This document shows, one piece after another, positions 35,408 to 44,600 of a DNA stretch of 64,000 nt (the stretch's first letter is position 1; every line of letters begins with the position of its first letter). A model generated the notes under the pieces. It worked only from the letters and a program-made list of their open reading frames with translations. It made no database searches and had not been told where the DNA came from. This DNA is from Symsagittifera roscoffensis (taxonomy: Eukaryota > Xenacoelomorpha > Acoela > Convolutidae): the NCBI RefSeq assembly GCF_963678635.1, contig NC_087070.1, positions 43,634,988 through 43,698,987 on the forward strand. The letters are read 5' to 3'. Made by a program: the position numbers and the translations under genes.

Positions 35408-36546
35408 GTGTATGACAATCCTGAGTATGGATTATAAAATGTGATGTAACCAATTGTCTTTTTGGTATATCTGTCGTATTTGTATATTACTTCAGTTGTT
35501 ATAAATGGTGGTCGTAGGGATTGAGCTGTTATATTTGGTGGGTTTAATGGATAGGGTAATGTTGAGTAATGTTGAGTAATGTTGTTTAATTTAACCGTGA
35601 TTTCAAATTTTAATTGTAGACTATTTTGTTGGAGTATTTGGATGTTATGATCACGAATGTCTTCGTGGATGTCTTGTCTATATTGTAGTCTATTTAGTGC
35701 CCAGTTGTGGAGTCGGTTACTTTCTGGGTGTTGTCCAAATAATGGTGGAGGTGCTGTAAATGTATTCCAGTCTAGTCTTAAAGGAATATTTGTTGATGAT
35801 TGTTCTCGATATCTAGCGTCGAGGTTATTTGGAAAATTGAAGTTAAAAGGTGTTGGTGAAATCTGGCTGATTGAGGGTGTTGATGGTAATGATAATGTTT
35901 CTGGTAGTGATGAGGATGTTGTTGTATCCGTAGAAATATCTATTGGATCATTGATTAAATTTGGTTCACCTTGTGTGAATGAATGTGTTGTCCAATATGG
36001 TAGTCGTGATGTTTGGTTTGTAGGGTTAAAGGGATTTTCACGTATTTGTTCAGATGTTGGTGTTGAACCTAAGTAATCTGATGGTAGGCTTGAGGTGCTA
36101 CGTTGTGAAAGAAGCGTAGGGGTTTCTGGCAATATACCGATGGGGTTTTCTGGAGTGTTTTGTGATGGTGATTGGGGTATATCAAAATGAACTCGGGGAG
36201 TTTGAAAATTTCTGTTTCTTCGAGGATGTATAATTTGTCTATTTTTTTCGACTGTATTTTGGTTTTGACTAGGATTTCGTATTCTACTTAATTCTTGTGG
36301 TAATGTTGGGTATAAGTTATATGTTGGTTCACTTAGAGGTGCTTGTCGTTGAACTGGTTCTAGTGGTTCTGATAAGCGAGCGTGTCGTTCTTCAAAGGTA
36401 TATGGGTTATCTTGAAACGAAATTCGTGTAGATGTTTGGGGGTTTTGGGTAATTGAAGGTGGTGTTGGGTTATCTTGGGATGATGTCGGTGAAGACTGAC
36501 TGTGTGATTGTTGGTTAGCAATTTTTGATGGTTTTTTATTTACTCT
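35395..36546 (-). CDS. 384-codon open frame with no methionine (ORF-X)
   Basis: The frame is open from just after a TAA at 36,549-36,547 down to a stop at 35,395, with no ATG codon anywhere in it. The first ~270 codons are Ser/Pro/Gln/Asn/Thr-rich with some basic clusters. The last ~110 codons have alternating hydrophobic strands and end in an aromatic-rich stretch (FYNPYSGLSYTCIF). Its 3' end overlaps the Env-like ATG by 13 nt. An open frame this long in sequence this AT-rich is unlikely by chance. Lack of an initiator means it must be joined to an upstream exon, be read by recoding, or start at a non-AUG codon. No family is recognised. Confidence 0.6.
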   Translation of the reverse strand, partial: RVNKKPSKIANQQSHSQSSPTSSQDNPTPPSITQNPQTSTRISFQDNPYTFEERHARLSEPLEPVQRQAPLSEPTYNLYPTLPQELSRIRNPSQNQNTVEKNRQIIHPRRNRNFQTPRVHFDIPQSPSQNTPENPIGILPETPTLLSQRSTSSLPSDYLGSTPTSEQIRENPFNPTNQTSRLPYWTTHSFTQGEPNLINDPIDISTDTTTSSSLPETLSLPSTPSISQISPTPFNFNFPNNLDARYREQSSTNIPLRLDWNTFTAPPPLFGQHPESNRLHNWALNRLQYRQDIHEDIRDHNIQILQQNSLQLKFEITVKLNNITQHYSTLPYPLNPPNITAQSLRPPFITTEVIYKYDRYTKKTIGYITFYNPYSGLSYTCIF

Positions 36547-36558
36547 TTAGTGGAAAAA

Positions 36559-36735
36559 TTAATGTTTATTATAGTATTCTTCTAGAAAAAGAATTAGGAG
36601 GATTGTGGCTAGGGCGAATGTGATGATTGCTTTCTTTATACATTTGCATATTGTCAAGATGAGGGATGATAGAAATGTTATAAAAATTACAAATAGTAAG
36701 AAAATATCTGTTCTACTAAAAATGGTTCGTATCAT
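36559..36735 (-). CDS. 58-aa two-helix membrane protein
   Basis: The ATG at 36,735 overlaps the stop of the previous small ORF as ATGA. The product has a short basic N-terminus, a hydrophobic segment at residues ~11-30, a Cys-Lys-Cys-Ile-Lys-Lys turn at 30-35, a second hydrophobic segment at 36-52 and an acidic/aromatic tail. This is a hairpin membrane protein of viroporin-like size and shape. The resemblance is only in architecture, and function is not known. It is too short for simple ORF filters, but its position in a tight row of overlapping frames and its composition support it. Confidence 0.5.
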   Translation of the reverse strand: MIRTIFSRTDIFLLFVIFITFLSSLILTICKCIKKAIITFALATILLILFLEEYYNKH

Positions 36736-36962
36736 TTAGATAAGTTTTGTGAATCGTACCTGTGGATATAGTCAATAGCTTTTGAAAGCTGGAGGTATAG
36801 TTCAAATATGGAGAAGAAAATTTTAAAAATATTGCAAAAAATGATTAAGATTATTACAAAAGATTCAAAGGTATCAAAAAGAAATATGATTAAAAGTTTA
36901 AATATCGTTAAAAAGTTTATGAGAATGTTAAGAATTATGTTGACTGGTTGAGAGAAAAGCAT
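36732..36962 (-). CDS. 76-aa hydrophobic small ORF
   Basis: It starts with ATG at 36,962 and ends in a TGA shared with the next ATG. Two long hydrophobic stretches (residues ~8-31 and ~36-58, very rich in Ile/Phe/Leu) are followed by a polar C-terminus. AT-rich DNA easily yields such frames, so composition alone is weak evidence. The exact ATGA overlap with the 58-aa frame and the location between integrase and env are the reasons to list it. If real it is a small membrane protein of the element. Confidence 0.4.
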   Translation of the reverse strand: MLFSQPVNIILNILINFLTIFKLLIIFLFDTFESFVIILIIFCNIFKIFFSIFELYLQLSKAIDYIHRYDSQNLSK

Positions 36963-37555
36963 TTAAGAAATGGCTTCTCGATCGAATATTTTTTGTTGTT
37001 TGAGGCAATTTTCAAGTGTGGTCGAATTATTTATTGGTTTTTTGACAAGTGGGTTGAGTTTTGTGAAAAATTGTTGGGGGCAAATTTTATGGTGATCGGG
37101 AGGTCTTCTTTTGCTTTATTTTTATTTGTCAAATGATCTGGGGTATTTTTGAGATTTTTATACTTTAGGCTAATTAAAATGGTCGTTCTTTTACTTTAGG
37201 CTAATTTAACATATTTGTTTTGGGGATATTTGAGGTCTGAGTTGGGGAAATATTGTTGATCTTTGGGTTATTAGATAAGGGAGGGTTATGATATTATGGG
37301 TATATTTATTTTAGTTGTCAAGTGGGAGTGGTTTGCTTATTTTTGACCGGGAGGTCGCAAAGTTATAGTTAGAGATATGCCTGGAGTTTGATATCGTTCG
37401 TCTAGTTGATCTGTGTTAGAGTTAGAGAAGGTTATGGATTGGATGAATCCTATTGGCTAGTTATGAACTAGAATCGCTGCGTGTTTGTCAGCATGTTATT
37501 TTGAAAAATGAAAGTTCAAAATATTTCAGAGGTGCAAAAATTATTAAATATAAAA
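36963..37555 (-). promoter_or_regulatory. Spacer between integrase and env region, candidate internal promoter
   Basis: About 0.6 kb without a sense ORF. In sense orientation a TATAAAAA lies at 37,162-37,155, about 190 nt before the first small membrane ORF. A 15-bp direct repeat (TACTTTAGGCTAATT on the plus strand) occurs at 37,161-37,175 and 37,192-37,206. This could hold an internal promoter or splice acceptor that feeds the downstream genes. TATA-like strings are common in AT-rich DNA, so this is a guess from placement. Confidence 0.3.
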
Positions 37556-39175
37556 TTAAAGCTGTTTTTGAAATTCGACTTTCTTTAATATTTTAGATTG
37601 TGGAATGAATGTTTTATAGTTTTTACGTGGTTGATTTCTAAGTCGTGATGACTCTCTATGTTCTGATTTGTCGATTTGTTCTTGGGGTATTATTTTTTCT
37701 GTCATTTTTCTATTTTTTCTTTCTTTTTGAAGTGTATTTTGATCTAGCTTTTTTGTATTGTTTTTCGTTGTAGTTGATTTTTTATTTTGGTTTTCGAGGT
37801 GAATGTCATGTTGTTCCTTTGTTGTATTTTCCATATGTGGGTTATTTTGAATAACTTTTAAACCGGTGAAAGAATATAATTGAGTTAGTTCGCGTAGTGC
37901 GTATTCTTTTGGGTAATAAGGTAATAAGTTGTTTCGATGTTGAACAATTTCTTTTTTGTCTGAGTCGGTGATTTTATATGTGACGTCAGTGGGTTTGGCA
38001 ATTATTTGGTATGGTCCTTTACGAAGGGGTTGTAATTTTTTAGAAATTCCTTTTTGAGTGTTAAAATTGGGTATCAAAACAAATGTTCCAATTTTTAAAT
38101 CGGAGGCTGGTGTAAAGCGTGAATTTATTTGTTCATTAATGTTTTGCCTTTGTAACAACTTTTTTGTTACTTTTTGGTAAATTTCATTGTGTTTTTTATC
38201 TCTGTTTAAAATCCATTCGGTGTGTGTACCGGAGGCTAATTTAAGAATTTGTGGGTGATGAAAATGATCTTCATCGTGTGTGTGTAAAGGTAGGTTATAA
38301 CAAATTGAGTCTTTATTCGGTTGACAATAACTTTGTGCATTTTTATGAGAGTTTGCTGTAAACATGATCGGTTTGCGTGGCTTTTGATTAAAAACCATTT
38401 CATATGGTGACATTCCTAAAGTTGTCGTGATTTGTGAATTATATGCTAAGGGAAATAGTTTTACATCTGCTGACCATTCGGTGTATCTTGTATCATTTCC
38501 ATTGATGATACATCTAAGATATTCTTGTAGTGAACGGTTCATACCTTCGACTAAGCCGTTTGTCCAAGGTGCGTGAGGTGTACATGGTTTGTGTTTGATG
38601 TTATATAAATGACATAGTGTGATGATTTCATTATTTATGAATTCCGTACCGTTGTCTGTAACTAAAATTTCTGGTAGTCCGAATTTAGCTGTCCAGTGTT
38701 CATAAAGTGTTGTGTAAGCGTAATAAGCGTTACAATGTGGTACTGGGTTAAGTGCTACATAATGTGTAAATGCGTCAACAATTACCATAATGTAGGAGTT
38801 TCCTTCGGATGAGGGTGAAATTGGTCCTTTTGTATCAAATGAAATACGGTGGTTAAAGTACAAACTTTGTCCTTTAAAATCTTGTTTTTGAGCTATTTGT
38901 TTTTGATTTGGATAAGGTTTATTTAGCTGACATACTATACAATCATTGCATAGTACTTTTATCCAAATTGGTGCATTTGGAAAATAAAAGTTTTGTATGA
39001 AATTTGAATATGTTTTCTCTGATCCAGAGTGTCCTTTAATGTTTTGTGTATGTGAAATATTAAAAGCTATGAGAATCATACTTAGAGGGAGACAGGGAAC
39101 TGTAGATTCATTTAATTGGTATTCTAGAAGGTCTGTGTTTTCATTAATTGTTGTATTATTAAATTTTCGAAAATA
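37556..39175 (-). CDS. pol: Integrase domain of the Gypsy pol
   Basis: The frame is open from 39,175; the first ATG is at 39,079, giving 507 codons. Counted from that ATG, the zinc-binding HHCC module shows H10, H17, C44 and C47. The catalytic core has D82, D142 (in TDNGTEF) and E178 (in GLVEGMNRSLQEYL), with the classic 35 residues between the second Asp and the Glu. A GPY/F-like module follows (RKGPYQIIAKPTDVTYKI, near residue 350), then a Lys/Asn-rich C-terminal tail of ~140 residues. The catalytic residues are all present. It would insert the element's cDNA in the nucleus. A TGA at 39,178-39,176 separates it from the frame upstream. Confidence 0.93.
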   Translation of the reverse strand, partial: YFRKFNNTTINENTDLLEYQLNESTVPCLPLSMILIAFNISHTQNIKGHSGSEKTYSNFIQNFYFPNAPIWIKVLCNDCIVCQLNKPYPNQKQIAQKQDFKGQSLYFNHRISFDTKGPISPSSEGNSYIMVIVDAFTHYVALNPVPHCNAYYAYTTLYEHWTAKFGLPEILVTDNGTEFINNEIITLCHLYNIKHKPCTPHAPWTNGLVEGMNRSLQEYLRCIINGNDTRYTEWSADVKLFPLAYNSQITTTLGMSPYEMVFNQKPRKPIMFTANSHKNAQSYCQPNKDSICYNLPLHTHDEDHFHHPQILKLASGTHTEWILNRDKKHNEIYQKVTKKLLQRQNINEQINSRFTPASDLKIGTFVLIPNFNTQKGISKKLQPLRKGPYQIIAKPTDVTYKITDSDKKEIVQHRNNLLPYYPKEYALRELTQLYSFTGLKVIQNNPHMENTTKEQHDIHLENQNKKSTTTKNNTKKLDQNTLQKERKNRKMTEKIIPQEQIDKSEHRESSRLRNQPRKNYKTFIPQSKILKKVEFQKQL

Positions 39176-39767
39176 TCAGAGGAGTGTTTTATTTCCTAAA
39201 ATAGTTGTATCTGCCTTGACGGGTTTAGTTTTATATTTGTGCCATGATTTTAGTTGTCTAATTACTGGGTCAAGATTTTGATATTGTTTCAAAATATTAA
39301 TTGTTATTTTATCTGTTGGGGGGAGAAAAATGTTTTCAATTTCTAATTTAGATAAAGGAATTGTATCAAGTGGGTCATGGAGGTCAAAAACTTGATTTTT
39401 TGTGTATTTTGAATCGTTTGTTTGTGGTCCTGATAAATTTATTTTATCAGTTAGATTTTATTTTTCAATTAATGGAAAAAGGTCTTTTTTATGTGGATAT
39501 TGTTTTACTCTTTTTTGTTGTGTGTTATTTTTTATCCATTGTGAATATGGAATTGGTTTAAAAGTTGATGTTCCAAGTAGATCAACTTCGTAGTGGTTAT
39601 TTTGGCAATCTAAATAAAGTGGGAAGTGTTGTAAATTATTTATCTGTGATTGTTCAACGTCAGTTTTTACTGCATATTTGCATTCTAGTCGGGGTGATGT
39701 TTCGTTTTCTGCAAGGTAGAATTTTATATTTTTGGGTATTTCAACTGTAGTTTTACGTGTAAGTAAT
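39176..39767 (-). pseudogene. pol: Linker between RNase H and integrase, frame-broken
   Basis: This is the stretch where the end of the RNase H/connection region and the start of the integrase zinc module should be read. Just before it, an ALPDTLSRN-type motif typical of the end of Gypsy RNase H is readable only in the frame after a one-base shift in the AAAA run at 39,826-39,829. Further frames continue to about 39,300. So the connection between RNase H and integrase is interrupted by more than one shift or stop. Confidence 0.6.
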
Positions 39768-40253
39768 TCAGGTGGTGTATTTCGACTTAATGTGTCTGGT
39801 AATGCGAGATTTTTTCCTGCTGTCCAAAACTATATGTAAGTTTGGGAATTTCATTAGAATTAATTGAAATCTATAAACTCGGTGATTCGGATTGGATTTT
39901 TGTGTAAAGAGAAAAATGATTGGTTTGTGATCTGTAAATAGAACTGTTGGATGTTTTGATCCAAGTATCAGAAATTCATATTCTGTTAGTGTATATATTA
40001 TGGCTGTACATTCTCTCATTAGAGTTGAGAGTCGTAATTCTGCTTGAGTGAATAATCGAGAGTTTGCTGATATAAGGTTCATTTTGTTTGTACCATTGTG
40101 TGATTGTAATAATGCTGCGCCGATGCCAAAATTGGAAGCGTCGCACATTGCATAGAATGGTTGATTTGGATCTGGAATTGTATTCGAAATTTGTTCAATT
40201 AAGAATTTTTTTAATTTCTTCAAATCGTGCTTGATGTTCTGTATTCCATTCAA
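39768..40253 (-). CDS. pol: RNase H domain of the Gypsy pol
   Basis: A 161-codon frame. Motifs seen are YAMCDASNFGIGAALLQ (the first catalytic Asp), a central LRECTAIIYTLTEYEFLILG helix with Glu, and VLFTDHKPIIFL (Asp). These are those of Gypsy-type RNase H, which removes the RNA strand during reverse transcription. It overlaps the RT frame by 59 nt in a different frame. The domains join without loss if the run of seven A (sense; 40,212-40,206) is read as six, so a single-base length change in that run separates them. The C-terminus is also shifted near 39,826. Confidence 0.9.
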   Translation of the reverse strand: MNGIQNIKHDLKKLKKFLIEQISNTIPDPNQPFYAMCDASNFGIGAALLQSHNGTNKMNLISANSRLFTQAELRLSTLMRECTAIIYTLTEYEFLILGSKHPTVLFTDHKPIIFLFTQKSNPNHRVYRFQLILMKFPNLHIVLDSRKKSRITRHIKSKYTT

Positions 40254-41490
40254 AATTATGTTGTTGTCTAAGTATATTATAGAAAGGTCTTAGGTATAAT
40301 TGCATTTTATAAACATATTTGCTTAAAAAGTTTAACATTCCAAGGAATTCTTGGATTTTCTTTTTATTTGTTGGTGGTTGGAGCTTCTGAATAGCATCAA
40401 TGCATGATTTTAATGGAGTGATTGTTTTTCTTTCTATATTATGTCCTAAGAATTTAACTCGTGTTAAAAAGAAGTGTGATTTATTGGGGGCGGCCTTCAG
40501 ATTTTCGTTCTGAAGTATTTTGTGATAGTGTTCTAAAACTTTAAACATTTCTTCTTTTGTCTGTGATTGCATAAAAACATCGTCTAAATAAGTGATTGCG
40601 TTTTTCTTGAGTATTAGTGGTCTAAAAATTTTGCTCATAAAAGCTGAAAATGCTGCTGGTCCTATGGATATTCCATAGAATAGGCGGTTGAATTCATATT
40701 GCTGATTTCCAATAACAAATTCTGTTAAGCGTCGCGATTGTTCATCTAGAGGCATTTGATTATATGCACTATTCATATCTGCGGTTGTAAAGTTTTTTCC
40801 GTTTATTTTTGTTAAAATAACTTGTATTGGTTCAATAGGCCAATTGCATTTTGATTCGTCTAGTAGTGAATTAAGGTATCTAGCGTCTAGAACTATTTTT
40901 AATGATTCCCCTTTTGCTAGGATGATAACAGGGTTGATAAATGTGTTACCTTTTGGTTGTTCTTCTTTGTTTACCGGTGATATAATTTTGTATTGTTCTA
41001 AAATATCGAGTAATCTGTTTACTTTATCGTGTAAATGAATTGGTACTTTACTTGCTCTTTTTTTTTTGAAAACTGCGTCAGGTTTTAATGGGAGATGTAG
41101 TGATGAGCTGATTTTGCCAACATCAAACTTGGATGTTGCATAGACTGATGAATATTTTATTAGCTGTTTGGCTAATTTATCAAATTCGTCTTGTGTTATT
41201 TGTGAATGTTGGAAGTTAAACATTGTTAAAAATTTCTGTTGATTCTCTGTATAGTTATTTATGTTGACTCTTGGTTTGAAATATGGGGTTTTTGTGAAAT
41301 AATCTGTATTTTTTTTTTCATTACTTATTATATTATTTATGGATAATTCTTCATTAAGAATTGTGGATTGACAAATATCTAATAATTGGAGTATATTATT
41401 TACGCGATATTCTTTTTCGTGTATTGGTGATATCGTAGCGTTGGTTTCGCAATAGCCTAAAAGTCCTAAAGGTAATGTTACTTGATAGGG
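40195..41490 (-). CDS. pol: Reverse transcriptase domain of the Gypsy pol
   Basis: The frame is open from 41,490 (after a TAA at 41,493-41,491) to 40,195. The internal ATG at 41,223 gives 342 residues, but the protein is expected to be made as part of a Gag-Pol fusion, so that ATG is not a real start. RT boxes appear in order: FINPVIILAKGESLKIVLDARYLNS, FTTADMNSAYNQMPL, FNRLFYGISIGPAAF, the catalytic YLDD at 40,590-40,579, HHFFL-like FFLTRVKFLGHNI, and the thumb motif IQEFLGMLNFLSKYV. All catalytic Asp residues are present. The ~90 codons before the ATG (LPLGLLGYCETNAT onward) look coding too. Confidence 0.93.
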   Translation of the reverse strand, partial: PYQVTLPLGLLGYCETNATISPIHEKEYRVNNILQLLDICQSTILNEELSINNIISNEKKNTDYFTKTPYFKPRVNINNYTENQQKFLTMFNFQHSQITQDEFDKLAKQLIKYSSVYATSKFDVGKISSSLHLPLKPDAVFKKKRASKVPIHLHDKVNRLLDILEQYKIISPVNKEEQPKGNTFINPVIILAKGESLKIVLDARYLNSLLDESKCNWPIEPIQVILTKINGKNFTTADMNSAYNQMPLDEQSRRLTEFVIGNQQYEFNRLFYGISIGPAAFSAFMSKIFRPLILKKNAITYLDDVFMQSQTKEEMFKVLEHYHKILQNENLKAAPNKSHFFLTRVKFLGHNIERKTITPLKSCIDAIQKLQPPTNKKKIQEFLGMLNFLSKYVYKMQLYLRPFYNILRQQHNFEWNTEHQARFEEIKKILN

Positions 41491-41634
41491 TTATTGTTGT
41501 ATACATGTAGAGATATAATATCTGAATTCGAGTTTTTCAAATATTTTATGGATGAGATTGTGATTTTGAAAAACTTATGGATAGGTTTGAATTCAAAGTC
41601 TGACATATAGAGTTGTTGTTTATTTTGTTTTTTA

Positions 41635-44600
41635 TCATATTGGTGAACTTGTTTTATTGAAAAATATGTTTCCTGATAGTGGTTTCAGGTGTTTTCTTTG
41701 TTGGTTATAGATTGGATAAAATTTTGAAAAGAATGGTGGTTGTTTATTTAATCTTTGAAAAAATGTTAGTGATGTGTCTTTTGTTTTTGTGTATTTATCT
41801 TTGATTAGTATTTTGCTATTCAAGATGTTGATTGTTGGTATATATTTAGAGATAAAGGGTATTCCAATGATATTGTGTTTAATATCAGTGATATGGAATG
41901 TTTGCTGAAATGGTTTATTTAAAATTTTATTCTGCTCTATTGTTCTTGTGGGGAGGAGAAATAATTGAATTTTTCCATAGTTTACCAATGTTGATCCTTG
42001 TGCTGTTGCTAGTTTACTGGAGGTTTCAAAAGGTGTTAGTTTTGGGTGTAATGTTTTTATCTCATTCCATGTGGGAATGTTTATTATGTTTGATTCTGCT
42101 CCTGAATCAATTAGAAAATCAATTTCAAGATCTTGTGGTTGAAATTCTTTGTTTCTTGGACTTTCTAAAAGAAATGGTATTGTCCAAATTTTTTCTTTAG
42201 GTTGTTCTTTTTGTATATTTTGATAGATTTGATTTGTATTCAAGCATTTTGTTTTGTCATTTTCATTGGATTTATTTGTAGTGTTGATTTCGTTAGTTTC
42301 TTGTGTTTTTTGTGTGGAATGGATGGGTTCAATATAATAATTGTGAAGGAGTTCTAATTGGTTTTCATATATATGTGATGAAAAAGGTTGTTCATATATA
42401 ATAGGTTCGTAGTCATTTTCGACTGTTATCATATTGATGGAGGTAGTGTTTTCTGTTTCACTTTCTGAATCTGATGATCCACAGTTTATTTGATTTAGAT
42501 GTAGTTCGTCATTTACTGTGTCATCAATACCTGGGGGGTCTGATGTTGTTTCCGGATTTGATTGTACTTGATTTATATGTCTTTGATGTTTAGGTGTACT
42601 ACTTCTGTGGCGATTGTTGGAATTATTATAATGGTTATTATTTCTGTGTGGTGATTGGGAATAATTTCTATAACGATTATTATAACTTGAATGTCGATTT
42701 TGTGAATTGTTTCGTGATCTATTTTGATAATTATTGTTTGATCTGTGATAGTTTGATCTGTTATATGAGTTATTCCTTGATCGATTGTTCGGGTAATTCT
42801 GATTTCGGTTGTTTGAATAACTTCTATTTCGATTATTGGAGTAGTTTCTATTTCTATTATATGATGAGTTTCGTGACTGATTGTTTGGATAGTATCTATT
42901 CCTTGGTTGGGAATTAGATCTAGAAACAAATTGTGTTGTTTTTGAATTTGATCTGGAATAGTTATTTCGACTATTTGGTCTATTGTAATAATTTTGTGAT
43001 GAATTTTGTGTATTTCTTCGTTCTGGTGATCTTCCTCTATAACTTGAGTTATATGGTGATTGATTTCTCGTGTAATTGGTATTGTTCGGAAGTGGTTTTC
43101 CTGAACTGTTGTTGCTGTATACATTTTTGTTCGGTAGATTTCGATCTTTCTTCATGTACTGATAGAATGATTTATTTGGTTCTTTATATTTTTGAGGTTT
43201 GTTTTGATTATCTTGTTGTTTTTGTCTACATTCAGAAATACTAGGTCCGTATCGTCGGCAATAATTACACCATTTTTTGAAAGATGGTTTGCCTTTAAAG
43301 TTTGGGTGTTTTTCATAAATATTGAGTATTTCAGTGATTTTTTCAACAAGGTCTGTATCTGATTCCTGTATATTGTTGATACTTGTGGTATTTGTTTCGA
43401 TTCGGTTAACATATTGTAATTTCTGATTTTCTGTTTCTTCAAGTTTCATTGTGATTTCCGCTTGCTCTAGCTTGTCTACTAGTTTTCGAAAATCTAAATC
43501 GGGCTCTCGGATTGAGGGGGGAAGTGATGCTCTCTTTTTTATTGCTATTTTCCTTAATTGAGGTGTTAAGGTCATCATTAAGATTTCTGTCATTTTTGTG
43601 TTTTTATAGTCGTGTGTATTTAATGAATATGCTTTTCGAACTAGTGTTTCGATACGTACTGCTAATTTTTTGATGGTTTCATTTGGTAATCTGCGAATTT
43701 CATTACATAAAATTCTTTGTTGTTGTTTGTTTCTTTCGGAGTCAAACATTTTTGAAAATTCTTGTGTAAATCTCTTCCAATTTGATTTTATTTCTATAGG
43801 CAATACTGAAAACCATTTTTGGGCTGCGCCGTCTAAGGTTGTCTGTATCAACGCTGTGCGTCGATGTATCCAGTTTTGATGTAGTGGCGTATTAATTGGT
43901 TCAGGTCCTATATTTAAAATTAAATTTGCTGTTACTGCATTTAAATAATCTTCTACAGAATATTCAGGGCCTGTTCCTGTGAATACCATTAATGGTTTGT
44001 TTGATGTTATTGATGATCCACCCATAAGGTATGGATTCATTGTCATTTGTAATGATTCTGCTGCATTTGGCATTTGTGAAAAATTAGAAAGTTGATTTTT
44101 TGTTATTTCGTGTTGTTGAAGATAATATGGAAGTGGTATTTCATTTTGCATTTGTGTTGGTTGATATGAGTGTGTAATCATTGGGTTTTGTGGCTGAATT
44201 GGTTGAAAAGATTGTGTATTAATTGGGTTTTGCATTTGTATTGGTTGTTGATTTTGTGTATCTATCTCGTGTGGAGAAAAAATTCTATGATGTGTATATG
44301 GTTTCTGTACTCCTTGTCCGCGATATTCTTGGGTATATGGTGCAAATTTATCTGGTTGTAAATAATCATCATCAGAGGATAGGTAATCCGTTTGATGAGG
44401 TGCTTGTTTTTTATTTTTATTTTGTTGAAAGAATGGGTAATTTTCACTACGATCCTGTGGAGGATGTGAATTACTTTGAAAATTTACTGAATTGGTTGTT
44501 GCCATTGGATTATCCCAATATCGAGATCTGATTTGATTATTATTATTTTTTTGTGGAGGATAGTTTGTTTTTGATGAATGTGTATAATTATAATTATGTT

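Noticed and set aside
42573-43124. 183-codon minus-strand frame inside the Gag-protease gene
   Set aside because: It is the alternate-frame shadow of the Arg/Asn/Tyr/Ser repeat tract; its Ile/Thr/His repetition mirrors that codon repetition.
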